A stretch of DNA of 38,211 nt, taken from contig CAAGIL010000207.1 in assembly GCA_900769905.1 (NCBI GenBank), positions 1 to 38,211 on the forward strand, written 5' to 3'. Positions 21,546 to 30,527 of the stretch are shown here, piece by piece. The notes below the pieces were generated by a model. That model saw only the letters and a program-made list of their open reading frames with translations, had not been told where the DNA came from and did no database searches. Positions within the stretch are counted from its first letter, which is position 1, and every line of letters begins with the position of its first letter. This DNA comes from Rikenellaceae bacterium (GTDB lineage Bacteria > Bacteroidota > Bacteroidia > Bacteroidales > UBA932). The position numbers and the translations under genes were made by a program.

Positions 21546-24152
21546 TTAAAGTACCTGGAAATCAAGCTCCTGGAGATCCTCGTCGGCAGATGAACTTCCG
21601 TAGAGTATCTTGTAGTTGCCCGGAAGAATTGAAAGTCCGTCAACTGAAGCATCATAATAAGCGAAGGAGTCAGGGCGAAGGGAGACCTTGACATTGACGG
21701 TCTTGCCGGCCTTGATGTTGACCTTCTCGAAACCCTTGAGGGCCTTGAGAGGGGCTTCAGGATTGTCGAGGCTCTTGACATATACCTGCACCACCTCTTC
21801 TCCGTCACGATCGCCGCAGTTGGTTACAGGGATGGTGATATCCACGCCTGCGCCCGCCTTGACGGACTTTTTGGAAAGTTTTGCCTTGCCGTATTCGAAG
21901 CTGGTATAGCTCAAACCATATCCGAAAGGATAGAGAGGGCTTCCCTCGAAATAGCGGTAAGTCCTGCCGTCCATATCGTAGTTAAGGAAATCAGGGAGCT
22001 GGTCGGTAGATGCATAGAAAGTGACAGGGAGTTTGCCGGATGGATTGTAGTCGCCGAAGATGATGTCAGCGAGGGCATAAGCGCCGCCCTGTCCGCCATA
22101 CCAGGCCTGAATGAGGGCATCATACTGGTCCTCCACGCTGGCGAGAGCCATAGCGGAACCGGAGCAGTTCACGAATACGACAGGCTTTCCGGTTGCGTGC
22201 ATTGCCTTGAGGAGGCTCTGCTGCACTGCAGGGAGTTCAATGTCCGGACGGTCTCCGCCTTCACCTTCCTGGCGTGCGGTGATACCTCCGATGACGAGTA
22301 TCGCATCGGCATCAGCGGCCTTTGCGGCAAGAGCATCGAAGCGGGTCAGTTCCCTGCGGCAGAAAGTGGCAGAAAGCATGGCATACGGGCCGGAACCCCT
22401 GACATATTCCACTTCCACGTTTACAGGCTTGCCGGCTGTCACCTCAAAGCTCTTGTACTGAGGCTTGCCCCATCTGCGCATGCGTCCGCCCGCTGCAGCC
22501 TTCTCCACGACCTTTCCGTTCACCTTGAGGATGTAGCCGTTGTCGGAGCTGATGTTGTAGTTTACCTTGCCGCTGAAGTCCGGCAAAAGGGTACCGCTGA
22601 GTTTCACGGCAACATCATCGGCATCCACACCTTCCGCGAAGCCCCAGGCTCCGAAGGTGCTGAACTCGATGTCGGAAGCATAGTTGCGCTCAAGCTTGGC
22701 CTTGCCGCCCACCTTTCTGTCGCCGTAGAAGGATGCGAGAAGTCCTTTGCCGCCGTTGAATGCGTCCATAAGGCTCGTGGTGGTGTACTCGTCTTCGAGT
22801 TCACAGGCCTTGTCATATATTATCTCCGCTCCCGGGACTGCACGCCTTATGCCTTCCAGGATGGAGCGCTTGTGCTCGTCGGTAGGAGTGCCGCCGTAGT
22901 TTCCGTTGAGCATCTCCACATTGTCGGCGTTAGGACCGACCACGAGCAGCTTCCTGACATCCTTTGAAAGAGGAAGCACGCCCTCGTTCTTGAGGAGCAC
23001 CATACCCTCGCGTGCGCTCTGCACTGCGAGTGCGTCATTGGCCTCGCTGCTGATGACCTCAGGACCGAGATTTGCCCAAGGGAGCATCTCGGCAGGGTCG
23101 AACATTCCGAGCTCGAAGCGTCCGGTGAGCACCCTGCGAAGATGGCCGTCCAGGTCGGATTCCTTGATCATACCTTCCTTGAGGGCGTCCTTGAGGGCTA
23201 TGAAGCTGATGCCGCACTCAAGGTCGGTGCCGTGGAGTATGGCATCTGCGGATGCGTGCTTTGCGTCCGGCTGGGTCTCGTGCTGGCCCTTGGTGTAGTA
23301 GTTGTTGATGGCATCGCAGTCGGTGAGCACGATGGCCTCATATCCCCACTTCTCGCGGAGTATGTCCACGAGGAGGCGCTCGTTGGAGCAGCAAGGTATG
23401 CTCTCGTAGCGATGGTAGGCACACATCACCTCGCGCACGTCAGCCTCTGTCACAAGTGCCTTGAACGCAGGCAGATAGGTCTCCCAAAGGTCGCGCTGGG
23501 ACACGCTCACGTCCATCCTGTGGCGGAGCGGCTCCGGACCGCTGTGCACAGCGTAGTGCTTGGCGCAGGCGTGGGTCTTGTAATATCTGTCATCGTCACC
23601 CTGCATACCCTTTACGGTCTGCACACCCATCACGCTGGAGAGATACGGGTCCTCGCCCGGGGTCTCCTGTCCCCTTCCCCATCTCGGGTCGCGGACTATG
23701 TTCACGTTAGGGCACCAGAAGGAGAGTTCAGGATTGCCCGGGTAGTACCTTGCGCCGAAATCCACGTTGAATTCGCGCTCGGAACGGTTCCAGTTGGCAC
23801 GGGCCTCATCGGAAACGCTGTCAAAGACATCAAATACAAGTTCCGGATTGAAGGTGGCGGACAGGCCTATGTACTGGGGATAAACGGTGTAACCGTCCTG
23901 GCGTACGCCGTGGCAGGCCTCGCTCCACCAGTTGTAGGAAGGGATGCCGAGCCTGTCGATGGAGATGTTCTTGTTCATCAACAGTCCGATTTTTTCTTCC
24001 GGAGTGAGCAGGGACATAAGATTCTCCACTCTTTCTTCAACAGGGAGTTTCGGGTTCTGGTAAGGATACTCGTAACTCTGCTTCGGGCCGCAGGACACAC
24101 TGCATATCAGCAGTGTAGCCAGAGCAGCAATCTTGATAAATTTCTGGTGCAT
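21546..24152 (-). CDS. GH3 beta-glycosidase (beta-xylosidase/glucosidase type) with PA14 insertion, lipoprotein
   Basis: The protein has 868 aa. A lipoprotein signal ends in CSVSC (Cys21). The GH3 barrel (about residues 35-350) has NVNIVRDPRWGRGQE, KHYAVHSGPE and the nucleophile D278 in VLTDCDAI. The second domain is interrupted by a PA14-like insertion (about 455-600, from GLLASFYGD to YAMLSATFCR), and a fibronectin-III-like C-terminus ends the protein. The bulk resembles xylan 1,4-beta-xylosidases, which remove xylose or glucose from oligosaccharide ends. PA14 domains often bind sugars and shape substrate choice. It lies between a DUF1573 gene and the CE15 esterase on the same strand. Confidence 0.9.
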   Translation of the reverse strand: MHQKFIKIAALATLLICSVSCGPKQSYEYPYQNPKLPVEERVENLMSLLTPEEKIGLLMNKNISIDRLGIPSYNWWSEACHGVRQDGYTVYPQYIGLSATFNPELVFDVFDSVSDEARANWNRSEREFNVDFGARYYPGNPELSFWCPNVNIVRDPRWGRGQETPGEDPYLSSVMGVQTVKGMQGDDDRYYKTHACAKHYAVHSGPEPLRHRMDVSVSQRDLWETYLPAFKALVTEADVREVMCAYHRYESIPCCSNERLLVDILREKWGYEAIVLTDCDAINNYYTKGQHETQPDAKHASADAILHGTDLECGISFIALKDALKEGMIKESDLDGHLRRVLTGRFELGMFDPAEMLPWANLGPEVISSEANDALAVQSAREGMVLLKNEGVLPLSKDVRKLLVVGPNADNVEMLNGNYGGTPTDEHKRSILEGIRRAVPGAEIIYDKACELEDEYTTTSLMDAFNGGKGLLASFYGDRKVGGKAKLERNYASDIEFSTFGAWGFAEGVDADDVAVKLSGTLLPDFSGKVNYNISSDNGYILKVNGKVVEKAAAGGRMRRWGKPQYKSFEVTAGKPVNVEVEYVRGSGPYAMLSATFCRRELTRFDALAAKAADADAILVIGGITARQEGEGGDRPDIELPAVQQSLLKAMHATGKPVVFVNCSGSAMALASVEDQYDALIQAWYGGQGGAYALADIIFGDYNPSGKLPVTFYASTDQLPDFLNYDMDGRTYRYFEGSPLYPFGYGLSYTSFEYGKAKLSKKSVKAGAGVDITIPVTNCGDRDGEEVVQVYVKSLDNPEAPLKALKGFEKVNIKAGKTVNVKVSLRPDSFAYYDASVDGLSILPGNYKILYGSSSADEDLQELDFQVL

Positions 24153-24178
24153 AATTAAGTGATTTGAAGTATTGTTGT

Positions 24179-25234
24179 CTAATTTTTCAAAATATTGAAT
24201 ATCAATTCCTTGTATGGGCGCTGCGGATCATTGGTGAAAACCTCAACCCTATCCTCACGCTTTTCGGTGCGCAGCCGGACCTTGAATTTGGCACCCGGGG
24301 CAAGGGTCTGTCCTTTCTTGAGGGAACAGCTGCCGGAACTGCTGACTTCCAATATTTCAAGCGGAGCCTTGCCGGCATTGCGCAATTCGATTTCTCCCTC
24401 ATATTCAACTTTTTGCGAACGTCTGGCAGCTTTTGCCGTACTCAGCCTGCCGACTGAAGGGTAAGTCTGCAATACAGGCACGGACTCCCGGGACTGGAGC
24501 CGAGGGAGGATAATCCTTTCCACCGGCATCGCGAAATCGAGACGCTTTCCGTCCATTATAAAATACAGACTGTCCGTCACGCTGCGGCAGCGGCCTTCCC
24601 GGGGAAGTTCGCAGACCAGTTCTATTGTGGATTCCTCTCCGGGTTTCAGGCTTTTGGGGCAATTTACCGTCAGGTATTCTCCTTCGCACACACTTGACAA
24701 AGAGATGGTTTTATCTCCGTCATTAGCTAAAGGGATGAGCTTCACCGAACGCTCGCCGAAACGGCAGTAACCGAAATTTGCATTCAGGCGGTCTGTCCTC
24801 AGACTCCCGTCTATGACGACCGGATATACGGATGCAAGGGAATTGTCAATGGGAACCACATCGGCCCTTATACTTAAAGTAGCCAGATGGTTTCCGGACT
24901 TGTCGTAAAGATCCGCTGTCCTGTAGGTGAAGGACCTGGCTCCGGCGGGATCGAATATGAATTCCAGTTCAGCCTTTTCCCCTGGCGCAAGCGTGCGCTT
25001 CGACAATCTCGTATGTACGCAGGAGCAACTCTCCACGGGCTCCGCAAGGGAAAGAGCTGAAGAAGATGTGTTAATCAAGTGGAAAGTGTGGGCTACGCGG
25101 CCATCGGACTCATTGATTTTGCCGAAGTCCCAGTCGATGGTATCGAAGGAAATAAAATTCCCGTTTTCCTGAGCTGACATTGGAGTTGAACTCAGGAAAA
25201 CGAGAGCAACAAATAATTTAACCAATTTAACCAT
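24179..25234 (-). CDS. DUF1573-family secreted protein, two Ig-like repeats
   Basis: The protein has 351 aa from the ATG at 25234. A signal peptide MVKLVKLFVALVFLSSTPMSAQ is followed by a DUF1573 domain (ISFDTIDWDFGKI, VAHTFHLINTSSSALSL, CSCV, LAPGEKAELEF) and, after a middle region, a second copy near the C-terminus (VEYEGEIELRNAGKAPLEI, GSCSLKKGQTLAPGAKFKV). Such proteins are ASH/MSP-like beta sandwiches, exported, with unknown function. A frame running 56 codons further upstream crosses the promoter and was rejected. The -7 box ends 6 nt before the ATG, so the mRNA is nearly leaderless. It heads the DUF1573-GH3-CE15 unit. Confidence 0.85.
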   Translation of the reverse strand: MVKLVKLFVALVFLSSTPMSAQENGNFISFDTIDWDFGKINESDGRVAHTFHLINTSSSALSLAEPVESCSCVHTRLSKRTLAPGEKAELEFIFDPAGARSFTYRTADLYDKSGNHLATLSIRADVVPIDNSLASVYPVVIDGSLRTDRLNANFGYCRFGERSVKLIPLANDGDKTISLSSVCEGEYLTVNCPKSLKPGEESTIELVCELPREGRCRSVTDSLYFIMDGKRLDFAMPVERIILPRLQSRESVPVLQTYPSVGRLSTAKAARRSQKVEYEGEIELRNAGKAPLEILEVSSSGSCSLKKGQTLAPGAKFKVRLRTEKREDRVEVFTNDPQRPYKELIFNILKN

Positions 25235-25240
25235 CCGATG

Positions 25241-25248
25241 CAAAGTTA
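25241..25248 (-). promoter_or_regulatory. -7 promoter element of the DUF1573-GH3-CE15 unit
   Basis: On the minus strand this reads TAACTTTG and ends 6 nt before the ATG. Upstream, in the short gap to the MATE gene, GTTACA occurs at 25269-25274 and again within the palindrome GTTACAGTGTAAC (25293-25305), possible operator sites. Confidence 0.5.
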
Positions 25249-25292
25249 TCACAGCAATCTGAAACTTTGTTACATTTAAGAAACAAAAATTT

Positions 25293-25305
25293 GTTACAGT
25301 GTAAC
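25293..25305. repeat. Short palindrome upstream of the xylan unit promoter
   Basis: GTTACA, one centre base, then TGTAAC: perfect 6-bp arms, about 45-57 nt upstream of the -7 element, with a further direct GTTACA half-site at 25269-25274. It fits an activator site, but could also be chance in AT-rich DNA. Confidence 0.35.
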
Positions 25306-25314
25306 ATTCTTTGC

Positions 25315-26655
25315 CTAATTCAGCTTCCATCGGCCTCCACGCAGATAAATTGCCGAGCAAAAGAAGATTACAATGGCATAAACCGCCTCCGATGTCCAGC
25401 ATATTGCCACATCCGAGCGGAGTATTTCTATCACCACCACGCAGAATATCACATAGACCGCAAGGGCCACAAGTTCCAGCCTGAAGGCTGTCTTTGTCCT
25501 ACCCGTCCCGGACACAGCCTGGAAGCAGACGGTTGCAGGAATGGTAAGAATGTACGATGCGCACAGGACAAGCAGAGACGGAACTGATGCCTGACGGAGA
25601 TCATTGATGTCAGTATATATGGACAGTACGGCCTCCGGAAAAAGGCAGAACAGGATAAGAATGGGAACGATTACAAGATAGCTGAGCTTCACGATCCGCT
25701 TCACGAGCGAAAGGACAGCATCCTGCCGTCCTTCCCCTATCAGGTTGCTTACAAGGGTACAAGCCGTGGAAGCAAAGGCTGAGAGTATCATCCAGATAAG
25801 TCCCGAAGTGCTTCTTATTATATTTGAGATCGCAAGAGGCCTCTCTCCGGTGTGCTCTATGAAAAGGAAAAACAGCAGCCAGGTTGTAATGGAGACAAAG
25901 CTCTGAACCATAGTCCAAAAGGATACTTTCATAATCTCCCGCATCAGGGCCGGGGCATATGCAGACGGAGTTCTCAAGCCGTATCTGTCAATGTCAAAGC
26001 GGAATCTTGTGTGCAGACTGAAGAAAAGCAGGGACACGAATTCCGCAAGAGTGGAGCCTATCGCAGCTCCGGCAATTCCCAGGGCAGGAAGACCAAGTTT
26101 GCCGAAAATCAGGGTCCAGTTGAAGAAGACATTGGACAAGACCATCACGATACCGTTCAGGGTAAGAGATGAAGTTTTTGTCGTACCTATATAAAAGGCC
26201 CTGTACATTACGGTGCAATACGAGAAAAGAAGGCTGGGCAACCTCCAGCGGACATATTTGAGGGCAGCTTCGCGGACGTGATCCGAGCTTACAGCAAGAT
26301 TCATCACAGGATCGGACAGAAGTTCAAAAAGAGTGCAGGTGACAATGGCCAGGAAGAGAAGGAAGTACAGTCCGTGCCAAAAGGCCCTTCCTGTTGACTT
26401 GTAATCTGCTTCACCGTTGCTTCTGCCTATTAGAATCTGAACTCCCAGGCTGAAGCCGAAGCCTATCATATATATGGCAATATAGAAAACTCCGGCAAGA
26501 GCAGACGCACCCAGCTCAACCTCTCCGACTCTTCCAAGGAAAACGGTGTCGGTCATACCTATGAGCTGCTCCATCATCAGGCTCACCATAATCGGAAGGG
26601 ACACTCTGAAGATGTTCCTGTAAGAAAAAGTCCCGTATGAAATAGCTTTCGACAT
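25315..26655 (-). CDS. MATE-family multidrug/sodium antiporter
   Basis: The protein has 446 aa and about twelve membrane helices arranged as two six-helix halves. The N-terminal half has the family pattern SLPIMVSLMMEQLIGMTDTVFLG and GFSLGVQILIGR; the second half has SFVSITTWLLFF and ACTLVSNLIGEGRQD. It exports drugs or other organic cations using sodium or proton flux; the substrate cannot be told. It is a single gene, 80 nt upstream of and on the same strand as the DUF1573 gene, which has its own promoter. Confidence 0.92.
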   Translation of the reverse strand: MSKAISYGTFSYRNIFRVSLPIMVSLMMEQLIGMTDTVFLGRVGEVELGASALAGVFYIAIYMIGFGFSLGVQILIGRSNGEADYKSTGRAFWHGLYFLLFLAIVTCTLFELLSDPVMNLAVSSDHVREAALKYVRWRLPSLLFSYCTVMYRAFYIGTTKTSSLTLNGIVMVLSNVFFNWTLIFGKLGLPALGIAGAAIGSTLAEFVSLLFFSLHTRFRFDIDRYGLRTPSAYAPALMREIMKVSFWTMVQSFVSITTWLLFFLFIEHTGERPLAISNIIRSTSGLIWMILSAFASTACTLVSNLIGEGRQDAVLSLVKRIVKLSYLVIVPILILFCLFPEAVLSIYTDINDLRQASVPSLLVLCASYILTIPATVCFQAVSGTGRTKTAFRLELVALAVYVIFCVVVIEILRSDVAICWTSEAVYAIVIFFCSAIYLRGGRWKLN

Positions 26656-26858
26656 ATTTAAAATATTTTATAAAGATACAAATATTAGTTCCAAGTGCAA
26701 AAAAACTTGTTCAAACTACCATACAAAGCACCATAATACCTCTACAAAAACTCTATAAACACGGCTTATACGCACGTAGAACAGGGTTATACTTTCTGCC
26801 CATACCTCTACATTGACAAAAATTGCATATATTTGTAATGAAGTAAAACAAAAGGCAG
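26656..26858. other. Divergent regulatory region, MATE / phosphate operon
   Basis: This is the largest gene-free gap (203 nt). It holds a weak minus-strand -7-like AATATTTG (26679-26686) for the MATE gene, two direct copies of ATACCTCTACA (26736-26746 and 26802-26812, 66 nt apart), and the + strand -7 element at 26828-26835. No small gene or RNA was recognised. Confidence 0.55.
26828..26835 (+). promoter_or_regulatory. -7 promoter element of the phosphate-type operon
   Basis: TATATTTG lies 23 nt before the first ATG at 26859. There is no good -33 box at 19-21 nt, which would suit an activator-dependent promoter; the nearer ATACCTCTACA copy ends 15 nt upstream of the -7 box. Confidence 0.55.
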
Positions 26859-27506
26859 ATGTTCGGACTGAAAAAGACAAACAAACTCATAGAGGACATA
26901 GACAGGTACTTCGATCTTATTGACGAATCCCTGCTGGTTTTCAAGGACGGAGTAAGGAATTACCTCTACAGCGACCAGAACGCTTTCAACGACAAGCTCA
27001 AGCAGATGTCGTCCCTTGACGGGGAAATTGATGTTTTGAGAAGGTCCATCGAAAACGCCCTCTACAGTCAGACCGCGCTCGAAAGATCCGGAGCCGACAT
27101 AATGAGACTCTTCGAAAAGACCAGAAATATCACTGACATAGTCAACGACAGCCTCTTCCAGTTCGAAATAGAGAGCCCGTTCATCCCTTCCGAGCTGAAT
27201 CCCGAGTTTATGAAACTCACTGAATTCGCCACTTTGGCGGTAGAAGCCGTAGTACCTGCCGCAAAGGCTTATTTCCGTTCTCCAAAAACCGTCCCGGACA
27301 AGATCTCACGCACCTATTATTACGAAAAGGAGGCAGTGAAGTATTCCCAGACCATCAAGAGAACGGTTTTCCACAAAATGGCCGCTCTTAAACTCAGCGA
27401 GAAATTCCACTTGAGGTATTTTGCCCTTCATATTGAAAATCTCTCCAAGGCGGCTTCTAACGTGGCTGACCAGCTGGCAGTAATGGCAATCAGGCGCACG
27501 ATGTAG
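26859..27506 (+). CDS. DUF47 / PhoU-like PiT accessory protein
   Basis: The protein has 215 aa, all helical, with the DUF47 pattern: a first helix with FDLIDESLLVFKDGVRNYL, D..L...I..LE-like periodicity, and a C-terminal helical pair ending SNVADQLAVMAIRR. DUF47 proteins are PhoU relatives that bind metal clusters and normally sit just upstream of a PiT phosphate transporter, whose activity they control. Here the next gene begins after 2 nt and is a PiT-like protein that has lost its transport motifs and gained a DNA-binding domain, which suggests this PhoU-like partner regulates a sensor. That partnership is inferred from gene order. Confidence 0.85.
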   Translation: MFGLKKTNKLIEDIDRYFDLIDESLLVFKDGVRNYLYSDQNAFNDKLKQMSSLDGEIDVLRRSIENALYSQTALERSGADIMRLFEKTRNITDIVNDSLFQFEIESPFIPSELNPEFMKLTEFATLAVEAVVPAAKAYFRSPKTVPDKISRTYYYEKEAVKYSQTIKRTVFHKMAALKLSEKFHLRYFALHIENLSKAASNVADQLAVMAIRRTM

Positions 27507-27508
27507 AT

Positions 27509-29068
27509 ATGACGGTATTCCTCTTCATAATGCTGGCTCTTTCCGCTGCGGTATGGTTCTTCCTTAACGAAGCACCACGGCTGCTTGCAGTGTTTATGCC
27601 CGCCAACATTATGAGAAGAAGCGTGTTTACCGCTCTTGCCCTCACCCTTTTCGTGCTGGCCCTGGGAGCTGCCCATTTCGCTGGTGCAGAGTCTGCGGCA
27701 CTCAGCCCGAACCCGGAACTTAACAGGCATTTCGGTCTGATTGCGGTACTCTCCTCCATCACGGTACTTGCAGTGATGCTCCTGTCCGGTCTCAAGGCCT
27801 CTTTCGTACTCGCCCTGCTGGGCGCAATGGCCGTAAAATGCCGGCTTGACCTGCCCGTTCTTCTTGCATCCCCGTTCGCAAGCTTTACACTTTCTGCTGC
27901 TTTCACCCTGCTTTTCAGGAGTTTGTTCGAGAAAAGCAGCATGCATTTCATCAAATTCGCCTACTATATACGTTTTGCAATTATCGCAGTAATCCTGCTA
28001 AATTGCGCGGCACTCGGTGCGAACTGGGGATTGTTCCTCTTCAATTCAGCCGGGGTCCTGGTACCTCAGGTCAACAGCGCCCTGCTGGTTCCAATCTGCG
28101 CCGCGGTGCTCGCGCTTTGCGTAATACCCCTGTTCTTCCTGTCCTCCAAGGCCTCGCTTCCATATGAGGAACTGCCCGTGTCTTCAATGCTTGCCAGCGG
28201 CCTGGCAGTGGCCCTGAGTTCGGCATTCGTCACCGTACCGGTGTCCATTGGCCTGAACGTCAGCGCTGCAATCTTCGCGTCGGGCCTGGTTTTGAAACGA
28301 GCATCCCTCTATGCCGAGCAGTTCTCAAAGGACCTGCTGGCTGCCGTGCTCGCGCCCTGCCTCTCCTTCCTCCTGTGCTTCCTGCTGCTTCTTGTGAAAG
28401 GCGACAATGAGGCCGTGGACGGCTTCGACTACCTTCTGTTGCTTATCGCCTTCGTGGCCCTCATCTGTGCCTGCTTCGGGATGTACCTTCGCACCCACAG
28501 GAAACAGAAGGAAGTCACCCAGAAGATAATGGACAGCCAGAGGCAGCAGATCTACGAGAACAAGAGAGCGCTCAACGATATGGAGCTCAAGGTAATATTA
28601 TCTGAGAATCAAGCACTTAGAGAAAGCCTGGAGCAGAAGAAGAACGAGGTGATGAACATAGCCCTGAGCATTTGCGAGCAGAAGGAGTACCTCAGCAGCC
28701 TGCAGGCAATAGCCCAGCAGCTGAAGCAGACCGACGAAGGGAAGCAGCGCGACGAGCTCATCTCCGAGCTGGACCTGAGCATCAAACAGCGCCTCAGCTA
28801 TGAAAGGGATGTGGACACGAGCTATTTCTACGCCAGGGCAGAGTCCCTGCACGAGGACTTCAACGCCAAGCTGGCGGAGTCCTTCCCTGAACTCACTCCC
28901 CAGGAACGCAGGCTCGCTACCCTTCTGCGCCTGGGCTTCTCCTCAAAATACATAGCCACACTGATGAACATCACTCCCAAGAGCGTGGAAATCAGCCGCT
29001 ACCGGCTGAGGCAGAAACTCAGGCTCGACAAGGGAGCAAATCTGGTAAACTACATTCAGTCAATATAA
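27509..29068 (+). CDS. Degenerate PiT-like membrane protein fused to a LuxR-type HTH (putative phosphate transceptor)
   Basis: The protein has 519 aa. Residues 1-325 form about ten membrane helices with PiT (SLC20) topology in two halves. Where PiT has GANDxxNA, half 1 has NEAPRLLA (20-27) and half 2 has GANWGLFLFNSAG (170-182), so the second Asp is Trp. Where PiT has LPVSTTH, half 1 has LKASFV and half 2 VPVSIGLN (243-250). Residues ~330-430 form a charged coiled coil, and 459-518 a LuxR/Bacteroidota-type HTH (LTPQERRLATLLRLGFSSKYI, IT.KSVEISRYRLRQKL). I infer a non-transporting membrane sensor that binds DNA, acting with the upstream DUF47 protein on this operon. The PiT link is my alignment by eye. 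Confidence 0.7.
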   Translation: MTVFLFIMLALSAAVWFFLNEAPRLLAVFMPANIMRRSVFTALALTLFVLALGAAHFAGAESAALSPNPELNRHFGLIAVLSSITVLAVMLLSGLKASFVLALLGAMAVKCRLDLPVLLASPFASFTLSAAFTLLFRSLFEKSSMHFIKFAYYIRFAIIAVILLNCAALGANWGLFLFNSAGVLVPQVNSALLVPICAAVLALCVIPLFFLSSKASLPYEELPVSSMLASGLAVALSSAFVTVPVSIGLNVSAAIFASGLVLKRASLYAEQFSKDLLAAVLAPCLSFLLCFLLLLVKGDNEAVDGFDYLLLLIAFVALICACFGMYLRTHRKQKEVTQKIMDSQRQQIYENKRALNDMELKVILSENQALRESLEQKKNEVMNIALSICEQKEYLSSLQAIAQQLKQTDEGKQRDELISELDLSIKQRLSYERDVDTSYFYARAESLHEDFNAKLAESFPELTPQERRLATLLRLGFSSKYIATLMNITPKSVEISRYRLRQKLRLDKGANLVNYIQSI

Positions 29069-29088
29069 CTTACAACAACCATTTTAAT

Positions 29089-30492
29089 ATGAAGAAAACC
29101 ATTTTACTTTCGTTTTTGGCACTGGGAGTGTCACTGACGGCAGCAGCCCAGACCAAGGGGCAGGATGAAACGACCGACGTCAACCAGTACGGTCAGGTCG
29201 TAAGTTCCAAGCCGGTGAACGCAGCTCTTCAGGACGGCATCCTGGTGTTTCAGAACAAGACGGAGAACTACAAGATGTGGTTCGACGTGCGTATCCAGGG
29301 AGATGCAGCCGTTTATTTCGGGCAGGACGAGAACCTGGTGAAGATAGGTAACGGCATGAGCCTGCGCCGCACCCGTTTCGCCATCAAGGCCCAGCTCGAC
29401 GAGAACTGGTACGGAGAACTTGACACCGACTGGACCAGCGGAGCACCTGAACTCAAGGACGCAATCCTTGCCTACACCGGACTCCCTCATTTCGAAATCA
29501 AGGCCGGCAACTTCAAGGAGAACTTCTCGTTGCAGCGCAACACCACCTCCCGCTATCTCCAGTTTATGGAGAGGCCTATGGTGACCAGCCTTGCACCTTC
29601 ACGCCACCTCGGAATCAACGTCACCTATGACAGGCCTTTCATCTGGGCATCTGCAGGTGTCTTCGGTCCTGAACTCAAGGGCGCAGAGGAGCAGACCGCA
29701 ATGGAAGACGGCAACAAGGACCTCGGCCTCAGCGAGGGTCTTTCCTACACCGGAAAAATCGTCCTCAGACCGCTCTACAAGATGAACAATGCCTCCCTCC
29801 ACCTCGGAGCGGCATTCTCATACAGGAATCCTAAGCTCTCTTCCACCGACGGTTACAACGCAGTGCGCTACTCCACCCGCAACTCCACCAACATCAACCG
29901 CAAGAAGTTCCTCGATACCGATGCAATCGAAGGTCTCGACCACGAACTGGCATATACCTTCGAGCTTGCAGGTCACTGGGACGGACTCCGTTATGAGGCC
30001 GCCTACATCGCCCGCAGCGCTTACCTCAACCCTGAAAAGGCCGTCATTCCGGACGTAACTCCTCAGACCGCTGACGGCTGGTATGTACAGGCCGGATGGC
30101 TGCTCTTCGGAGGCAGGCAGAACTACGATGCCGGCGGAGCCAAGTACACCCGCATCGACAGCGGACGCGGCTGGGGCGACGTGGAACTCTGCGCAAGGTA
30201 TGAGTACGCCAACTTCAACTGCTCGAAGTACTATGCCGGCGGATCAGCCCAGGCATTCACCCTCGGACTCAACTTCTACCCGAGCAAGAACGTGAAGTTC
30301 GTGATCAACTATCAGTACAATATGAACGACAAATACGCCAACGGCAAGGGCAGCAACGATGGCACTGACAAGGGCAAATTCTTCACCGGATATGATTCAA
30401 ACGGCAAGAAGACCAACATCCCTAGCCAGATTGCAGGCAATGCGGGCATCAGCTACTCAATGATAGCCTGCCGTTTCCAGGTAGCGTTCTAA
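29089..30492 (+). CDS. Phosphate-selective porin O/P family protein
   Basis: The protein has 467 aa. A signal peptide (MKKTILLSFLALGVSLTAAAQ) precedes a beta barrel rich in alternating aromatic strands, including YKMWFDVRIQGDAAVYF, SLRRTRFAIKAQLDENWYGEL and KAGNFKENFSLQ near the N-terminus. The chain ends in Phe (CRFQVAF), the outer-membrane insertion signal. It fits porin O/P (OprO/OprP family), which passes phosphate or polyphosphate across the outer membrane. It follows the PiT-HTH gene after 20 nt, supporting the phosphate theme; the substrate is not proven by sequence. Confidence 0.88.
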   Translation: MKKTILLSFLALGVSLTAAAQTKGQDETTDVNQYGQVVSSKPVNAALQDGILVFQNKTENYKMWFDVRIQGDAAVYFGQDENLVKIGNGMSLRRTRFAIKAQLDENWYGELDTDWTSGAPELKDAILAYTGLPHFEIKAGNFKENFSLQRNTTSRYLQFMERPMVTSLAPSRHLGINVTYDRPFIWASAGVFGPELKGAEEQTAMEDGNKDLGLSEGLSYTGKIVLRPLYKMNNASLHLGAAFSYRNPKLSSTDGYNAVRYSTRNSTNINRKKFLDTDAIEGLDHELAYTFELAGHWDGLRYEAAYIARSAYLNPEKAVIPDVTPQTADGWYVQAGWLLFGGRQNYDAGGAKYTRIDSGRGWGDVELCARYEYANFNCSKYYAGGSAQAFTLGLNFYPSKNVKFVINYQYNMNDKYANGKGSNDGTDKGKFFTGYDSNGKKTNIPSQIAGNAGISYSMIACRFQVAF

Positions 30493-30527
30493 AACCAAAA
30501 TATATAAACAATTAAAAACACAAAAAA

